DNA of 64,000 nucleotides from Anthopleura xanthogrammica. Its lineage: Eukaryota; Cnidaria; Anthozoa; Actiniaria; Actiniidae. The first letter of the stretch is position 1. Every line of letters begins with the position of its first letter. The translations under genes were made by a program, and so were the position numbers. A model generated the notes under the pieces. It was not told the origin of the DNA and made no database searches. It saw only the letters and a list, made by a program, of their open reading frames with translations. The DNA lies in assembly GCA_964019055.1 (NCBI GenBank), contig OZ025208.1:12811597-12875596 (forward strand), given 5' to 3'. Of the stretch, positions 12,948 through 25,400 are shown piece by piece.

Positions 12948-14584
12948 TTACAAGAGTTATTTTTATCCTCCTTACTGAAGAAAAAAAAAACTGGGTAGAA
13001 ATAAAATTTATAGTTTGCATTTTATGTCTAGATGACGTGTTGAAAAAACACCATGAAAAAGCCTCTACAAAAATTAGAATCAAAAATCTTAAAAATATGT
13101 AAACTAAAAAATCATCCGTCTCAGTCTGGTTTACACAGACCCCACTCGGCCTAACCTTGAGAGCGGACCTGGGAGAATAATTAATTAAGTTTTCTAATAT
13201 TCAAAATGGCAGTTTGATGCGCAATTCTTCCAGACCTTTACCTCAATCAGCAGTCAGGGTTATGGCCGAGAGGAATCTGGGTGACCAAGACTGAATTTAT
13301 GTCTGAGAAGCGCACTGTGCGAAGTTAGAATTAACTACCGAATCAATCCGAGTTTGTAGATAATTATTTTTGAAATATTGTGCTCAACATATATAATGTA
13401 CAGAGTAAGGATAACTTCCAACTCACAATACAGAATCTGTGGCCTCGGCTGAGGATGGAAGGTTTAAGTCTAATCTTGGAATTGTTTGTTTTCTTTTTGG
13501 TCTGCAAATGTGGCAAAATAAGAGTAAGCTAAAGAATCAGAGTCGTCCTACCTCGTCAACATGCCCTAAACAGTAGTCCAAGATGGTACCATTTTACTAC
13601 TACTATTACTAGAATACTTCACGAATTTTTTATTTTATTTTGAATTTTTTGCCTCGTGCATGAGTGCTAAATATTGAACAAAAGAAGGTGCGCAAAGGAT
13701 CCTGGTAGTTGTAGTATATGATGCCATCACTGACATGTTTTATCGGCATGTGGTAAGGGGTAGAGCCTATACTTCGCTCTGTAAAACAAAATTACCTTAT
13801 TTTCCAAGAATTGTTGATCACATGACCATGATAGGAGCTATGGTTGGTTACAGAATCACTGATAAATTTGTAAACAACCTTGTGTTTGAATATATACGGG
13901 AAAACGATAGGCACACGATAACATAAAGAAACTGAAGTGTATTTTCCTCAAATGGCTTTATCTTTTCCAAAAATCTCTATTTTTTTCGTGATAATCAGCA
14001 TTTAAAAAATTAAAATGCTCTTGCACTGTTCAGAATTCAGAAGTCGGCAAGAAAATAAAGTTTACTTAATTCATCTTGGTGATACTTTTGACCAAAAGCA
14101 TTTGAGGATACAGAAATTCTAAGGTTATAGAAGCGCTAATGTAAAGAAATTTTGAACTCCAAATTAAATGGATTGTGGAGTAAAGATTTGAAAGTGAAAT
14201 AATGAAATATAAAATAGAAGTAGAGGAAATCTGGTCGTATGTGCTTGTCATTAATTTTTAATCATTATTATTATAACTATTAATATTATTATATGAATGA
14301 ATGTTACATAATTTTTAGTTAGAGCGTTGTCTCGACTGTGTACTAAATGTAAGAAAAATGTTTTTATACAGAGGAATAAATCCTATCTGAAAAAGGGAAA
14401 TATTCTATTTTATTTGTTTTGTTTTGTTTTTGTCTATTTTTTTTGTTATGTTCCGTGTTGTTTTTGTATAATTTTTTATGTTTTGTGTTTGTTTCATTTA
14501 TTCTTTCTAAGTTTTATTCGTTAAAGAATATTTGTTCTATATAACCAGTGCCTTGTTTTGATCGAGTTTTAAGTGTTTTGTTAA

Positions 14585-14869
14585 GGCGCGGAAATACGAG
14601 CAACAAAATCGCGCAACTTGTCGCGCAACATTGTTGAGTTGCAAGTTGCAGAGTAAAAATTGCTCGTATGTTACCACTCTGTACAACATTTTTGTAAGCT
14701 CGATTTTGTTGCAGAAGTAGAAGCTCTTTCTACTCTATGCATCAAAGAAAATTTGTTGCACGTGGGGATGTAATACGAGCAACACTGATTCGCTCTGCAA
14801 CTAACTTGCAACTCAACAGTGCATATTGGGCGACAAGTTGCACGATTTTGTTCCTCGCATTCCCGTGCC
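14585..14869. mobile_element. Foldback (MITE-like) element, family P1, copy 1
   Basis: Imperfect palindrome of about 285 bp whose outer ends read AGGCGCGG and, on the other strand, AGGCACGG. Inside both arms are ACGAGCAACAAAATCG, GCAACTTGTCG and GAGTTGCAAGTTGC. A central spacer contains GAAGTAGAAGCTCTTTCTAC. No coding sequence. A second copy lies at 50489-50769, which shows it is a dispersed element rather than a local hairpin. Confidence 0.8.
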
Positions 14870-16484
14870 TTTGCCGGCATATAAAATTTTTCTTCTAAAC
14901 CTGACTTTGACTTGTCTTCCAAAATAGAATTTTCCTTCCAATGATATGTTTTGCGAAACTGAAAACAAACTGCTTTTAAACTCTACGTTATCAAAAAAAA
15001 GTAAAGCTGCGACATGTCGGCTTATGACGCAAGTTTCCATGATTTTCAGCTGCGCGCAAAAGGTGAGCCTAGCTAGCTGAAGTCTGAACTGGGTTACTGC
15101 GCAAATGAACCATATCAGGGAGAAGGATTGTAAGTTGCAATTCTCCAGCCGAAGTGAATCAAGACTTAAAATCAGACAGTTCACGTCCCAAAGAAATTAT
15201 TAAATGATTAAAACTAACCGGAGACCTTACTTCAACACATCGAATCAGCTGAAGCACCACGACACCGCTATCAGACTGATCAGGAAGCTCGACCGAAGCC
15301 AAATGGAGAGGTTAGTCGCCCCCTAGACCGTATTAACTGTGCGATAAATTGTGCGTTTTTTTGTTTTTGTTGGTATTTTCCTGTTACATCCAGATAATAG
15401 ACCATTTTCGAGATGTGCGAGCGCTTTCAACAATAGAGAGTTTAAGAATCTCGTTTATGGCAGACGTGAAACGTCAGTTGACCAGTGAAAAGTTCTTTAA
15501 AATTAGTAAAAAGGAATCGCAAAAATCTCCAAGTCGTAGATAAACAAAATAATATTTCTTTTCGTAAAGAAGTTTGCAAAAGGTAAAACTTGGTCACGTG
15601 TGCCGTTTGCGGGAGAAAAAAACGCGAATCTTAAGCTCTCTAATATCGCAGGCGCAGACGTGAAATTTAAAAGAGGCATGCATTTTCAGGCAAGATCACG
15701 CGAGATATTGATGCCTGCGCTTACGATATTTTTGAAAGAGAATAAAACTTGAAAACGCTTGAAAACATCTACCTGCTCTGGGAGAAGAATTCCTACGGTT
15801 GCCAAATAATGAATCTTTAATATCAGCTTCAGTGGCCAGCGGAAAATTCCACGTCACGAATTTTCCCGCGAAAGTGAAAGTGCGTCACGATATCGATTTT
15901 GTTGTAACAAAATCAGGTTCACAAATAATGGTGAAATAATATATATTCTTAAAGAAAATCCATTGTCTATATAGTTGTTTTGATACGTGATTTATCCCGT
16001 CTTGTTTTATTACAATGAAAACCAGTTTACGCTTTTACCGTCTCGTGTGTATCGCCTCATCAGATGTTGTCATCACGTGGTTTTAAAGCAAAATATTGTA
16101 TTTCCGGTTTATCTTCACCGCAAGGGGGAGGTAAGGGGAGGCAATAATTTGACCTTTGGTTGAATTATATAACCTCAAATAAAAACGAAAGGCTTAAATT
16201 TCCAGGCATTATTATACTTAATGATAACGCTATAAGATAAATGAAGGTGATAATGATATATGCAATTTGAGTATTTGAGTTAATAGTGTTATCTAATTGA
16301 CCCTCCCCTCCCTAGCTAAGAAATATTGGTGACCGGGCAATCTTACTCAGAGCGAGTTCAAAATGGCGAAGTGTGTGGTGTTCTAGCTGAACACTTCACA
16401 AGTTTACCTGTTATTTTAGTCGTTTTCCTAACATGTAAACGACCCAAAACCTAACACGTAGAAATAGAATCATAGAACTAGAAT

Positions 16485-19400
16485 ATGAATTATTTTAAAG
16501 GCTTAGTTTCTAACGTGCGGGGATTTTACAGCGAGATAAACTCAGCGACTCTGACTGGAGCCATTGATGTGATAGTCATACGACAAGAAGATGGATCCTT
16601 CATTGGCTCTCCTTTTCATGTTCGCTTTGGAAAACTTGGAGTACTACGAAGCAGAGAGAAAATTGTAAGTCCTAACTGACTCACTAATATTCGACACAAA
16701 CTATGTTTATATTTACTGCTTGTAGAAATTCTACGTCTAGTTTTTTTAGAGGAAAACAGTCAACTTATGCGAAGGTCACGAGAAAAAAGAAAATATGCTT
16801 ACAAAAGTTTTATTATTGTTCTTCTTTATTGAGCTCTTTTTTTAGGTAAATTTTTGCCCTCTATAGAAACACAAATTATCGTTTGAAATCCTAGAATGCA
16901 TAAATAATTGTTTTATTTTTTAGCAGATTCCACAAAAACCTCAAAGACCTGCCTGTTTAGTATTTTGGATCAATGGCGTCATTGCGAATAATATTCCCCA
17001 AAACAAAAGACCTAGAATTCCTCTTTGAGACAAGTTTTAAAAATATATATAAGTAATAGATAACTTGATAGTTTGTTTAGATTTTAGAAGTCCTAAATTA
17101 GTGATTTAAAACGATATTTTAGCTATAAAACGTAGTTTTAAACTCCACACTTTAGATTCGTCTTTAGATTTGAGTTTCATTTATGAAGATATGTTTGAAA
17201 ATCTAAGATAAAAATGTTCAAATATTTTTATATTACGTAAACTTCAAGGATTTCAAAATTGGCTCCATCGATTCAACCTCTACAGATTTTTTCTGGAATT
17301 AACACAGTTGTAATAATCAAAGTTTTAGTTATTTTCTATAATTGTAGCCCCAAAGTCTTATCATCATGTGACATGGTTTTAAGACCCCCTCAACAAAAAC
17401 TGTTTACCTTGTGGTAATTATTATGTAAGTACTTAATGAATATAGCATGCTGATTGGCTAGCCTGACATACCTCCCTATACACGCCCCATCAGCTGACTG
17501 TTACTATAGCAACAATTCAAAGACTGCAATTCAAAGACCCTTTGAATTTTCTTGCCATAAATTGCTATTATTAGAACTAGTACTTTCTGCAATGAAAAAA
17601 CAGCAATTTATTTCATTCGTATTGATAATTTTTGCAAAGATTCTGAACAAAAAATTATTTTTTTAGTTTCAAATGCAAACTAATATTTTTTCTTGTAAAG
17701 CATAATAAAGTTAAAGTTACAAGTTATGCAAGCTTAAAAACCATTGAAGCAATGATGAACAAATTGATTCAATTTGTTTGTGATTATTGTCTTGTATCTC
17801 TAACCATTCAACCATAGAATGTTATCCTTGATTAATGAGCTTAGCAGTTTTATTAAAGTACATTCTTTATTTTCTTTTTTGCTTTTAAAACCTTTAAATT
17901 TTAACACTACCCTGGAACAACTTTATAAGTCAGGGCTCAGCTACTGTGAACTCACAGACAAAAATTCAATCAAGCTTGATAAGTGTTCAGGGGTGAAAAA
18001 ATTGGTCACAGACAAAAATTCAATTAAGCTTGATAAGTTTTGAGGGGTGAAAAAAATTAGAACCTAGAAAAAACCCTTATAGCAAGAGGAGAGACCCATG
18101 AACTCTACTCGCGTGATACTGAGTTGATTTCATCGAGTCAAATTTTTAAGCAGTTATTTTCAAACAATATTAAAAAGTTAAATTGTGTGAATTCATCTTG
18201 TTTTGTAGGTTGATATTATGATTAACGATGAACCAGTTGATCTTCAAATGAAACTTGGAGATGCTGGCGAAGCTTTCTTTGTGGAAGAGGTAGAAGAACC
18301 TTCAGAACTGCCAAGGGACTTGATAACAACACCTATTCCTTCATTAACTAATCTTATTGATAAGATTGAAGAACAAAAGGTTGGTTTGTAAGAATTTTTC
18401 CCAAGGTTTTTCATATCTCAGCGTGATACAGGGGCCATGAAATCAAAACATCAGTTTGGGTGATTCCCAGAAATCCTGGAGGTATGGGATGAATTTTAGT
18501 TTAAAAAGGGGAAACATGTAGCTGGAAATCCTGGGAGCCAAGGCAATGGAATGTGTTGTAGAAATCAGGGCACAGCTAACTCATAGATGGAACCTTGAAA
18601 CAACCTCTTGGTTGATCTAAGTCAGGGCACAAGTAACTCACAGATTGAACCCTGAAACAACCTCTGGGCTGATCTAAGTCAGGGCATGGCTAACTCACAG
18701 ATTGAATTTGAATTTTTACGGTGTTTGGATTAGGGGGTGGGGGGGGGGGGGAGGGGAGAATACCATAGAACCTGGAGAAACACCATCATTTACGTTATTT
18801 ATTTTTCATTTAGGATGAAGAAAACAATCAGGAAAATAAAAGTGGAATCACAACAGATGAACAAAATGAACTATTGGAATCCTCTGCCCAACAAGAAACT
18901 GAAATTACTGAAGAATTAGAACCTTCAGAAAATGAAAAAGAAAAACAAGATGAATCAGAAATATTAGCAATAGAGAATGAGCAAATTATTGACATTGATA
19001 AATCACAAGATAGCAAGAATGAAATTGTAGAAGACAATGAAAAAATAGAGGAAAAACAGGACGACAAAATATTCGATGAAATTGTAGAAACTGAAAAAGA
19101 AAGTGAAAAATTGGAAACCAGAAAAGAAGAAGTAGAAAGTACCTCAGATGTGGAAAAAGAAGACCAGATTGTAAAAGAAGAGTTAAAGGATGAACAGATG
19201 AGTGAAAAAGGAATAGATATTCCTGGACGAAAGAGAAATACTGATTCCGAAAACACGTCAGATGAACTTGATACAACTACCACACAGGTAAGAAGAAACA
19301 GAATTTCTTTCCATATTACATGTAATGTCTGTAATGTCTGTAGTTTTAGTAGCCCACTTCTGAGATATGCTACACTTGTCAAGCACAAAGGTTTCATGAC

Positions 19401-22400
19401 AGGAGCAAGGAATAAATTTAATTTAGCATAGAGCCTTGAACTGAAACCTTTGTGCATGACAAATGGGTGGCATGGGTGGCATAGTGGTTTACCGCTCGCC
19501 TCTCACCGCTGTGGTCCGGGTTCGAGCCCTGGCTTGGGCTGGATCATATGTGAGTTGAGTTTGTTTGATGTGTTGTTCTCTCCCTTGCCACAAGGGTTTT
19601 TCTCCAGGTTCTCTGGTTTTCCTCCCTCTGTAAAAATCAACATGTGAGCTGAGTGTTTTGTGTTGTAAATATAGAATATAGTGGTAGTGTGAGTGGAGCG
19701 AACCTCACAGAAGAGCCCCGACGGGGAGTGATGGTTGTAAAAAATAAATATAAATAAATAAATACAAGTGAAGCATATTTTGGAAGTGGGCTGTTGCATT
19801 TATAATATTGATTTTGGGAAGCACAGGTAGTGTAGCAATTAGTGTGCTTGCCTCTCACCAATGCGACACAGACACTGAGTCCCACTGGTCTCAGTGTTGT
19901 ATATGAGTAGAGTTGCTTGTTGGTTCTCTTCTGTGCTTGGAGGGTTTTTCTCTGGGTTCTCCGGTTTCCCTCCGTCTGCAAAAATCAATTTCTAAATTAT
20001 AATTGGAATTGGAATTTCATTGGATAATAAAGAGCAACACTTAGCATGTTTTGCGGAGGGAAGAGAGAAGCCTGCGAAAAACCCTTAAATCAAGGGAGAG
20101 ACCTAACAAACTCTGTCCACTTGTGATGTAGAGTCTAGGAATTGAACCAGAGACCCCAGAGGTGAATGAGGAGGGGTACTGCTACACGGTATCCTCTACA
20201 CCACCCTTGATTCTCATCACTTTGAAATTATTATGTTTTAACAGGAAGATGAACTCAGTCATTCATTTTCACAAAGTATCCCAATCCCAGGACGACAAGT
20301 AGAAATGGAATACCCTGAAAGTGATTCAAATGTAAGTATTTTTACACCTATTTATGCACCCACCTATTGACCATTTGTTGTTGTGTTTGTGTGTATTATT
20401 AATTTTTTTAGTCATTGAATATCCTATCTGCTATCTCTTTTGGTTCAGACAACCTTTCTGAACAAGGTCTACATTATTTTGAAATATTTGTTTTGTTTTG
20501 TTTTCTATAGTGGATGACAGACTCTGCATCATTACCCAAAAACCAAGAGTTTATAAGAGACTATAGATACCCATTGTCTGATTTAGATTCTCCTATAGGC
20601 ACACCTCCTGATCCAAGGTAAAGTCAGATGGTACAGTATTGTCTATAGTGGGTACAACATAGTTAGGTGTGTGTAACTACAACACCCACATAGCTCCTCC
20701 AGGTCAAAACAAGACTCCATAGCCTTCTGGGGTAGTTTGTACATCACTTTTAGGTGTGTGCAACCACAAGGCCAACACCACATACTGCCTTCAGGTCAAA
20801 GCTAGTCTTCATAGCCTTTTGGGGGTAGTAGGTACAACAATGCTAGACATGCACTACTAAGAGGCTCACATAGCACCTATAGGTCACAGCCAGTCTGTAT
20901 AGTCTTTTATGAGTAGTGAGTACAAAACTGTTAGGTGAGTGTGCAACATCGTCTGTACACCATAAGCTTCACCTATGCCTCTACATAAGGCAAAGATAAT
21001 AAGACCCTTATGACCCTTGCAGTACATTATGTGAGTGCTTTCTGACATATATGTATCGTTTTACAGGTCCCAGCATATGCAACACTTAAAGCCTTTTAAT
21101 CCTCAGCATTGTCTGAGTGACACAGAAGCGGAAATCCAACAAAGCCAAGATAATATCAATGTTAATAATGAAGTAACCTGGGACTGGGGCAAGCTACCTA
21201 AGGTATATGGAAATATTATCTTATTTATGTGCATTTGTGCAGTTGTATGTTTAATATTACTGATGCTGTGATGATGATGGTGATGATGATGGTGATGATG
21301 ATGATGATAATGATGATGATTGTGATACTGGTGATGATGATTGTGATGATGATGATGATGATAGAGATTGTGATGATGATTGTGATGATTATGATTGTGA
21401 TGATGGTGGTTGTGATGCTGGTGATGGTGATTATGATGATGGTGATGCTAATAGTGTTAATGATGATAATAGTGATGATACTGCTGCTGCTTATGATGAA
21501 GGTAATGTGGGTGATGACCATGGTGGTAGTGGTGGTGGTAGATGATGATGATGAGCTGTTTGTCAATGGTTTAACAATATTACCATCAAATTTACAATAA
21601 CCTTTTTGGTTACCATCAGCATGTCTTATAATTGTTGTCCTAATGCACAATCCAATTTTAATAATGAATAATCTTTTCTGTACGAAAGGGACCAGAAAAT
21701 GGATTTGCCCCAGAACGAAAACTCAGTGGTGAGTACTGTAGTGGTTTGTGATTGACTTGTGGAAATATGCTTAAAATATCACAGATGTCACAATGCAGTA
21801 GTTTAAAGGGAGCTTTTTTTGGAGGTGGGGGGGGGGGGGGGGGGTGGGAGGGGGTTGGTTGGGGTTGGTTGATTTTATAGGAAGTCATATAATGCCTTTG
21901 CTGGAAAACATAGGTAGGTAGGTAGGTAGGTAAACTTTATTTAGATCTATACATCATTCCCTCCCCCCCAAAAAAGAAGTGTTCCCACCCCCTGCCTGCA
22001 GTTTTCCTGATCAAACCACACTTGGCTCTCTTGGATTATGATGATGATGATGATGACTATCATTATTATATTCCAACTATATTGTAATGTTTTCTTTGCA
22101 CTTTCCTATGCACAGAACACAAAAAAGAAGAATCTAGCCATGGTTATAGAAGCAAAAGAAAAGATCTCTACAAATCCCATAAGGTGATCATGCCTCTCTT
22201 AGTAGCTCTGAGGCTTTTTCCCCAGCTTTCCCGTTTCATTCCTTCCACAAAAACAAAAATTTCTAAATTTTAACTTGATTCTCTGGAGAACTTTCTGTCT
22301 GCCACTGGAGTGGAAAATCAATTCTCCCATTGATCTGTCCTCCATTTGTCCATTCATTAATTCATTTCTTTACTTTTTAGATCAAAGAAGAGGGTATTTA

Positions 22401-25400
22401 TCTAGCTGATCTCAATTCTGTTGATCAAGAAGTAGCAGCTCTTTACCTCAACCAAGCATTGTAAGAAAATAGCACATCTAAAGCTCTCATTATACTGGTA
22501 CTCTGTATATACAGTCAATTCAAAAAAGGTTGTCATTGACCCACTCAAGCCTATGTGACTGGAGCAAAATGGAGTATGGGTAGAAATAGCTGAAGTACTT
22601 AATTATTCACCCTGAAGTAGTTGGATTTGCTTACTAATAAGATAATATAAGCAGCAACGCATTAAATGTATGTCTTCAGGTTTTTGCGAAAGGAAGACAT
22701 AAGTCGATATGACTAATATTCAGTGAAAGATGTTCCAAATTTTGAAACTGTTAAGTCATTAAGATACTATTTCGCCAGCAAATTTCTGTACTGTAAGCCT
22801 GGTGCATGTTTAATCAGTGAAGAATTTAACCGCTTCAGTGATTTTTACCCATACTCCAGTTCGGGCTAGTCGCAGAGCTGGTCAACGACAACGTTTTTCA
22901 ATTGATTGTATGTAGACCTTAAGCTTTCGCTGCTTTTTCTTTCAATCAACATAGTCCTGCTCCATGGTGCTAGTTGTCTTACTTTTGGCATAGAAAAATT
23001 TAGCAAATTGTGTGTAGATCACTGACAGGTTATCCTACTTGAGTTTCCATCTTTTTATGTCCACCAAATGGCAAATCCAAGATTTTGGAAAGAGGGGCAG
23101 GTTAGGGGTTCAACAGAATTGCTGATATTTTTGTATATTTTGTTGATATTCAAAGGACATCAAAAGATGATAAAAGAAAAGGACAACTTGACTCTCAAAT
23201 CACGGAAGACAGAGAATCTGGTATAGGACAGTCCCTTCCCAGTTCTCCTACAGCAGATCTATTAGGCACTAAGTATCCTGGGTAAGTCATCCAATGACAA
23301 AAGCTCATCTTATAAGAGTGATTTAATTCCATTGGTAGATCTTAATTTAAAAAAAATTAATCTTAATTTTGAACATTAATATTAATATATTAATATCTGG
23401 TGTTCAACTATATTTACTTTATTTTTCTCTAGATCTGAAAGTACCTATAGTAACTTTGCTATATCTCTCTGTGGAGATCTCAAAAGTGGAAAAGTTCCTT
23501 TAGGTAAATAATATTTTTTTATTCATTTATCATAATATTATGTTATATTATTACATTCACACACACTAGCCTCCAATCTTATCCTCATGGCTTGTTATTG
23601 ATATTCAATATATTTTTGTCTTGGATTCCAGAGAGTTTTATCAGTAGTCAGATAACATATGACGACCTGTCATCCAACCCTACTCTTCTTACCGACCCTA
23701 AACTTGTGATTAGAATCAATGACAGGTAAGTACTGTCATCAAGAATAGACCTCTTCAGCTTGGAGTGTAATGTTTTTCCTATTTCACACCATGTGTCATT
23801 CTCTCGAAAATATGATTCTTTGTTTGTCAGAATAGTGCCTTTCACAGTTCCCTGTGCCGTATTGAAAGGTAGCCTTGCCTGTGCATCGCAGTGAGACATG
23901 AAGTGACCTTGCAATGATTGAGACTGAACAATAATTGTCCAAGGTGTTGAAAAAAGGTCTATCACTGCAAGCTCACTGTTTGTCTCGTTTCAAGATGGTG
24001 CAGGAAACTGTAAAGGGGACTATTGTATCCATATGCATGTGTCTTCTCGTGTGCAACTGTTAAACATTGAAACAATACTCTAGGGAATGACGTCACAAGG
24101 TCTGAAATGGGAACTCATTGTGCTGAAGTTAAAAGGAACAAGCCTTTGCAGTTCTTGTTTTTCTTTGGCAACTTGTCAAGTAACTTAACAATAATACTTT
24201 CCTTAATGTCTTATACAGGTATTATAATTGGCAGATTGCATCTCCAATGCTCATGTCTTACCTCATGTTCCAGAGACCTCTAAAGCAGGTACCTTTATAG
24301 TAGTTATTTGTGATTTTTGTTGTTGTTTATTATGTATTTAGATTGAAGGATAAATAATTGTCAAAAGGTGTGATACATAGCCGGAGAATCTGATATTGTA
24401 CTATAACTGTATAGTTTTGTGGATTTGGATGATGCAAAATATGATGAATGACTGATAATGCGGCAATAATGTGACCATGTTGGTTTTATTGATTGAAATT
24501 GATGATGATGACGACTATGACGACGACAACGACGATGATGATGATTATGACTGATAATGTGGCAATAATGTGATCATGTTGGTTTTATTGATTGTAATAA
24601 TTGATGATGATGTCATGATGGTGATGACAATGATTAATTATACAGCATGATTTTACTTCAGAACTGGTAGTACTAAATTGGTTGCTAATTATGTATATTT
24701 TCTTTTCTAGGAAACTGTTCAGTCATTAGTAAAACAGCACATGCCAAAGAAGGTAAGAACGAAAATATCAATGCTAAAAGAAAGCCACCTGAATTGGCAA
24801 TAGACCCACAAATTATCTGCTTAGGTATCCACTTGGGTATACATCATTGTCATTTTTGTGTAATGTTTTCCCGTCTTAGTCTTAGTCTATCCAGCATGTA
24901 TCTTCTTGAGTGTTTCTAGTAAACAAAGAAATGATATGCAAGGGAATAATGAGTCATGGTCAAAAATGGGGAAATACTTATTATTTAATAGGTTTATTGT
25001 AAAATAATAGAATCTTTTATTTTATTTGTTAGAGCAGGCTGATTATTATCATTGGCAGCTTTTGCTATTGTGGGCCTGCTTTCACTCACACTCACTAACC
25101 ACTACATTTACTATTTTATGCACACAACGCTTGACTCACATGTTTATTTTTATGGAGGGAGGAAAACTGGAGAATCAGGAGAAAACCCTCACACCAAGGA
25201 AGAGAACCACACATCAAACAAACTCCATTCACTTGTGGCGTCCGCAGGGCTCAAACCAGCGACCAACTCATTGGACTCACAGTTGTGAAAGACGACACTT
25301 TGGCAGCATATACCACGCCGCTCATGCTACCTCATAATTAGTAACTTTTTTCTTCGCAGGAAAAGAGGAGAAGTTATTACTGGTTCTCATGGAGACAGAA

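Larger units (their letters stand above)
12461..16484. other. SCRIB-lipin interval: 3' UTR, intergenic DNA and lipin 5' region
   Basis: No coding gene is supported in these 4 kb. Contents: the SCRIB 3' UTR, a triple CACGTG cluster (12917-12947), a T/G-rich stretch (14400-14520), a 285-bp foldback element (14585-14869), and a ~95-bp imperfect palindrome (about 15640-15735, arms around ATATCGCAGGCGCAG). Near 16360 the motif AAAATGGCGA resembles a YY1-type promoter-proximal element about 120 nt before the lipin start. Confidence 0.6.

Noticed and set aside
19477..19529. Functional tRNA gene at the A/B-box pair
   Set aside because: No acceptor stem or anticodon arm can be drawn around the boxes, and the same head recurs with a shared non-tRNA body, so it is a SINE.
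21225..21650. Met-rich (+) and Ile/Thr-rich (-) open frames
   Set aside because: Both are translations of a TGATGA trinucleotide satellite.
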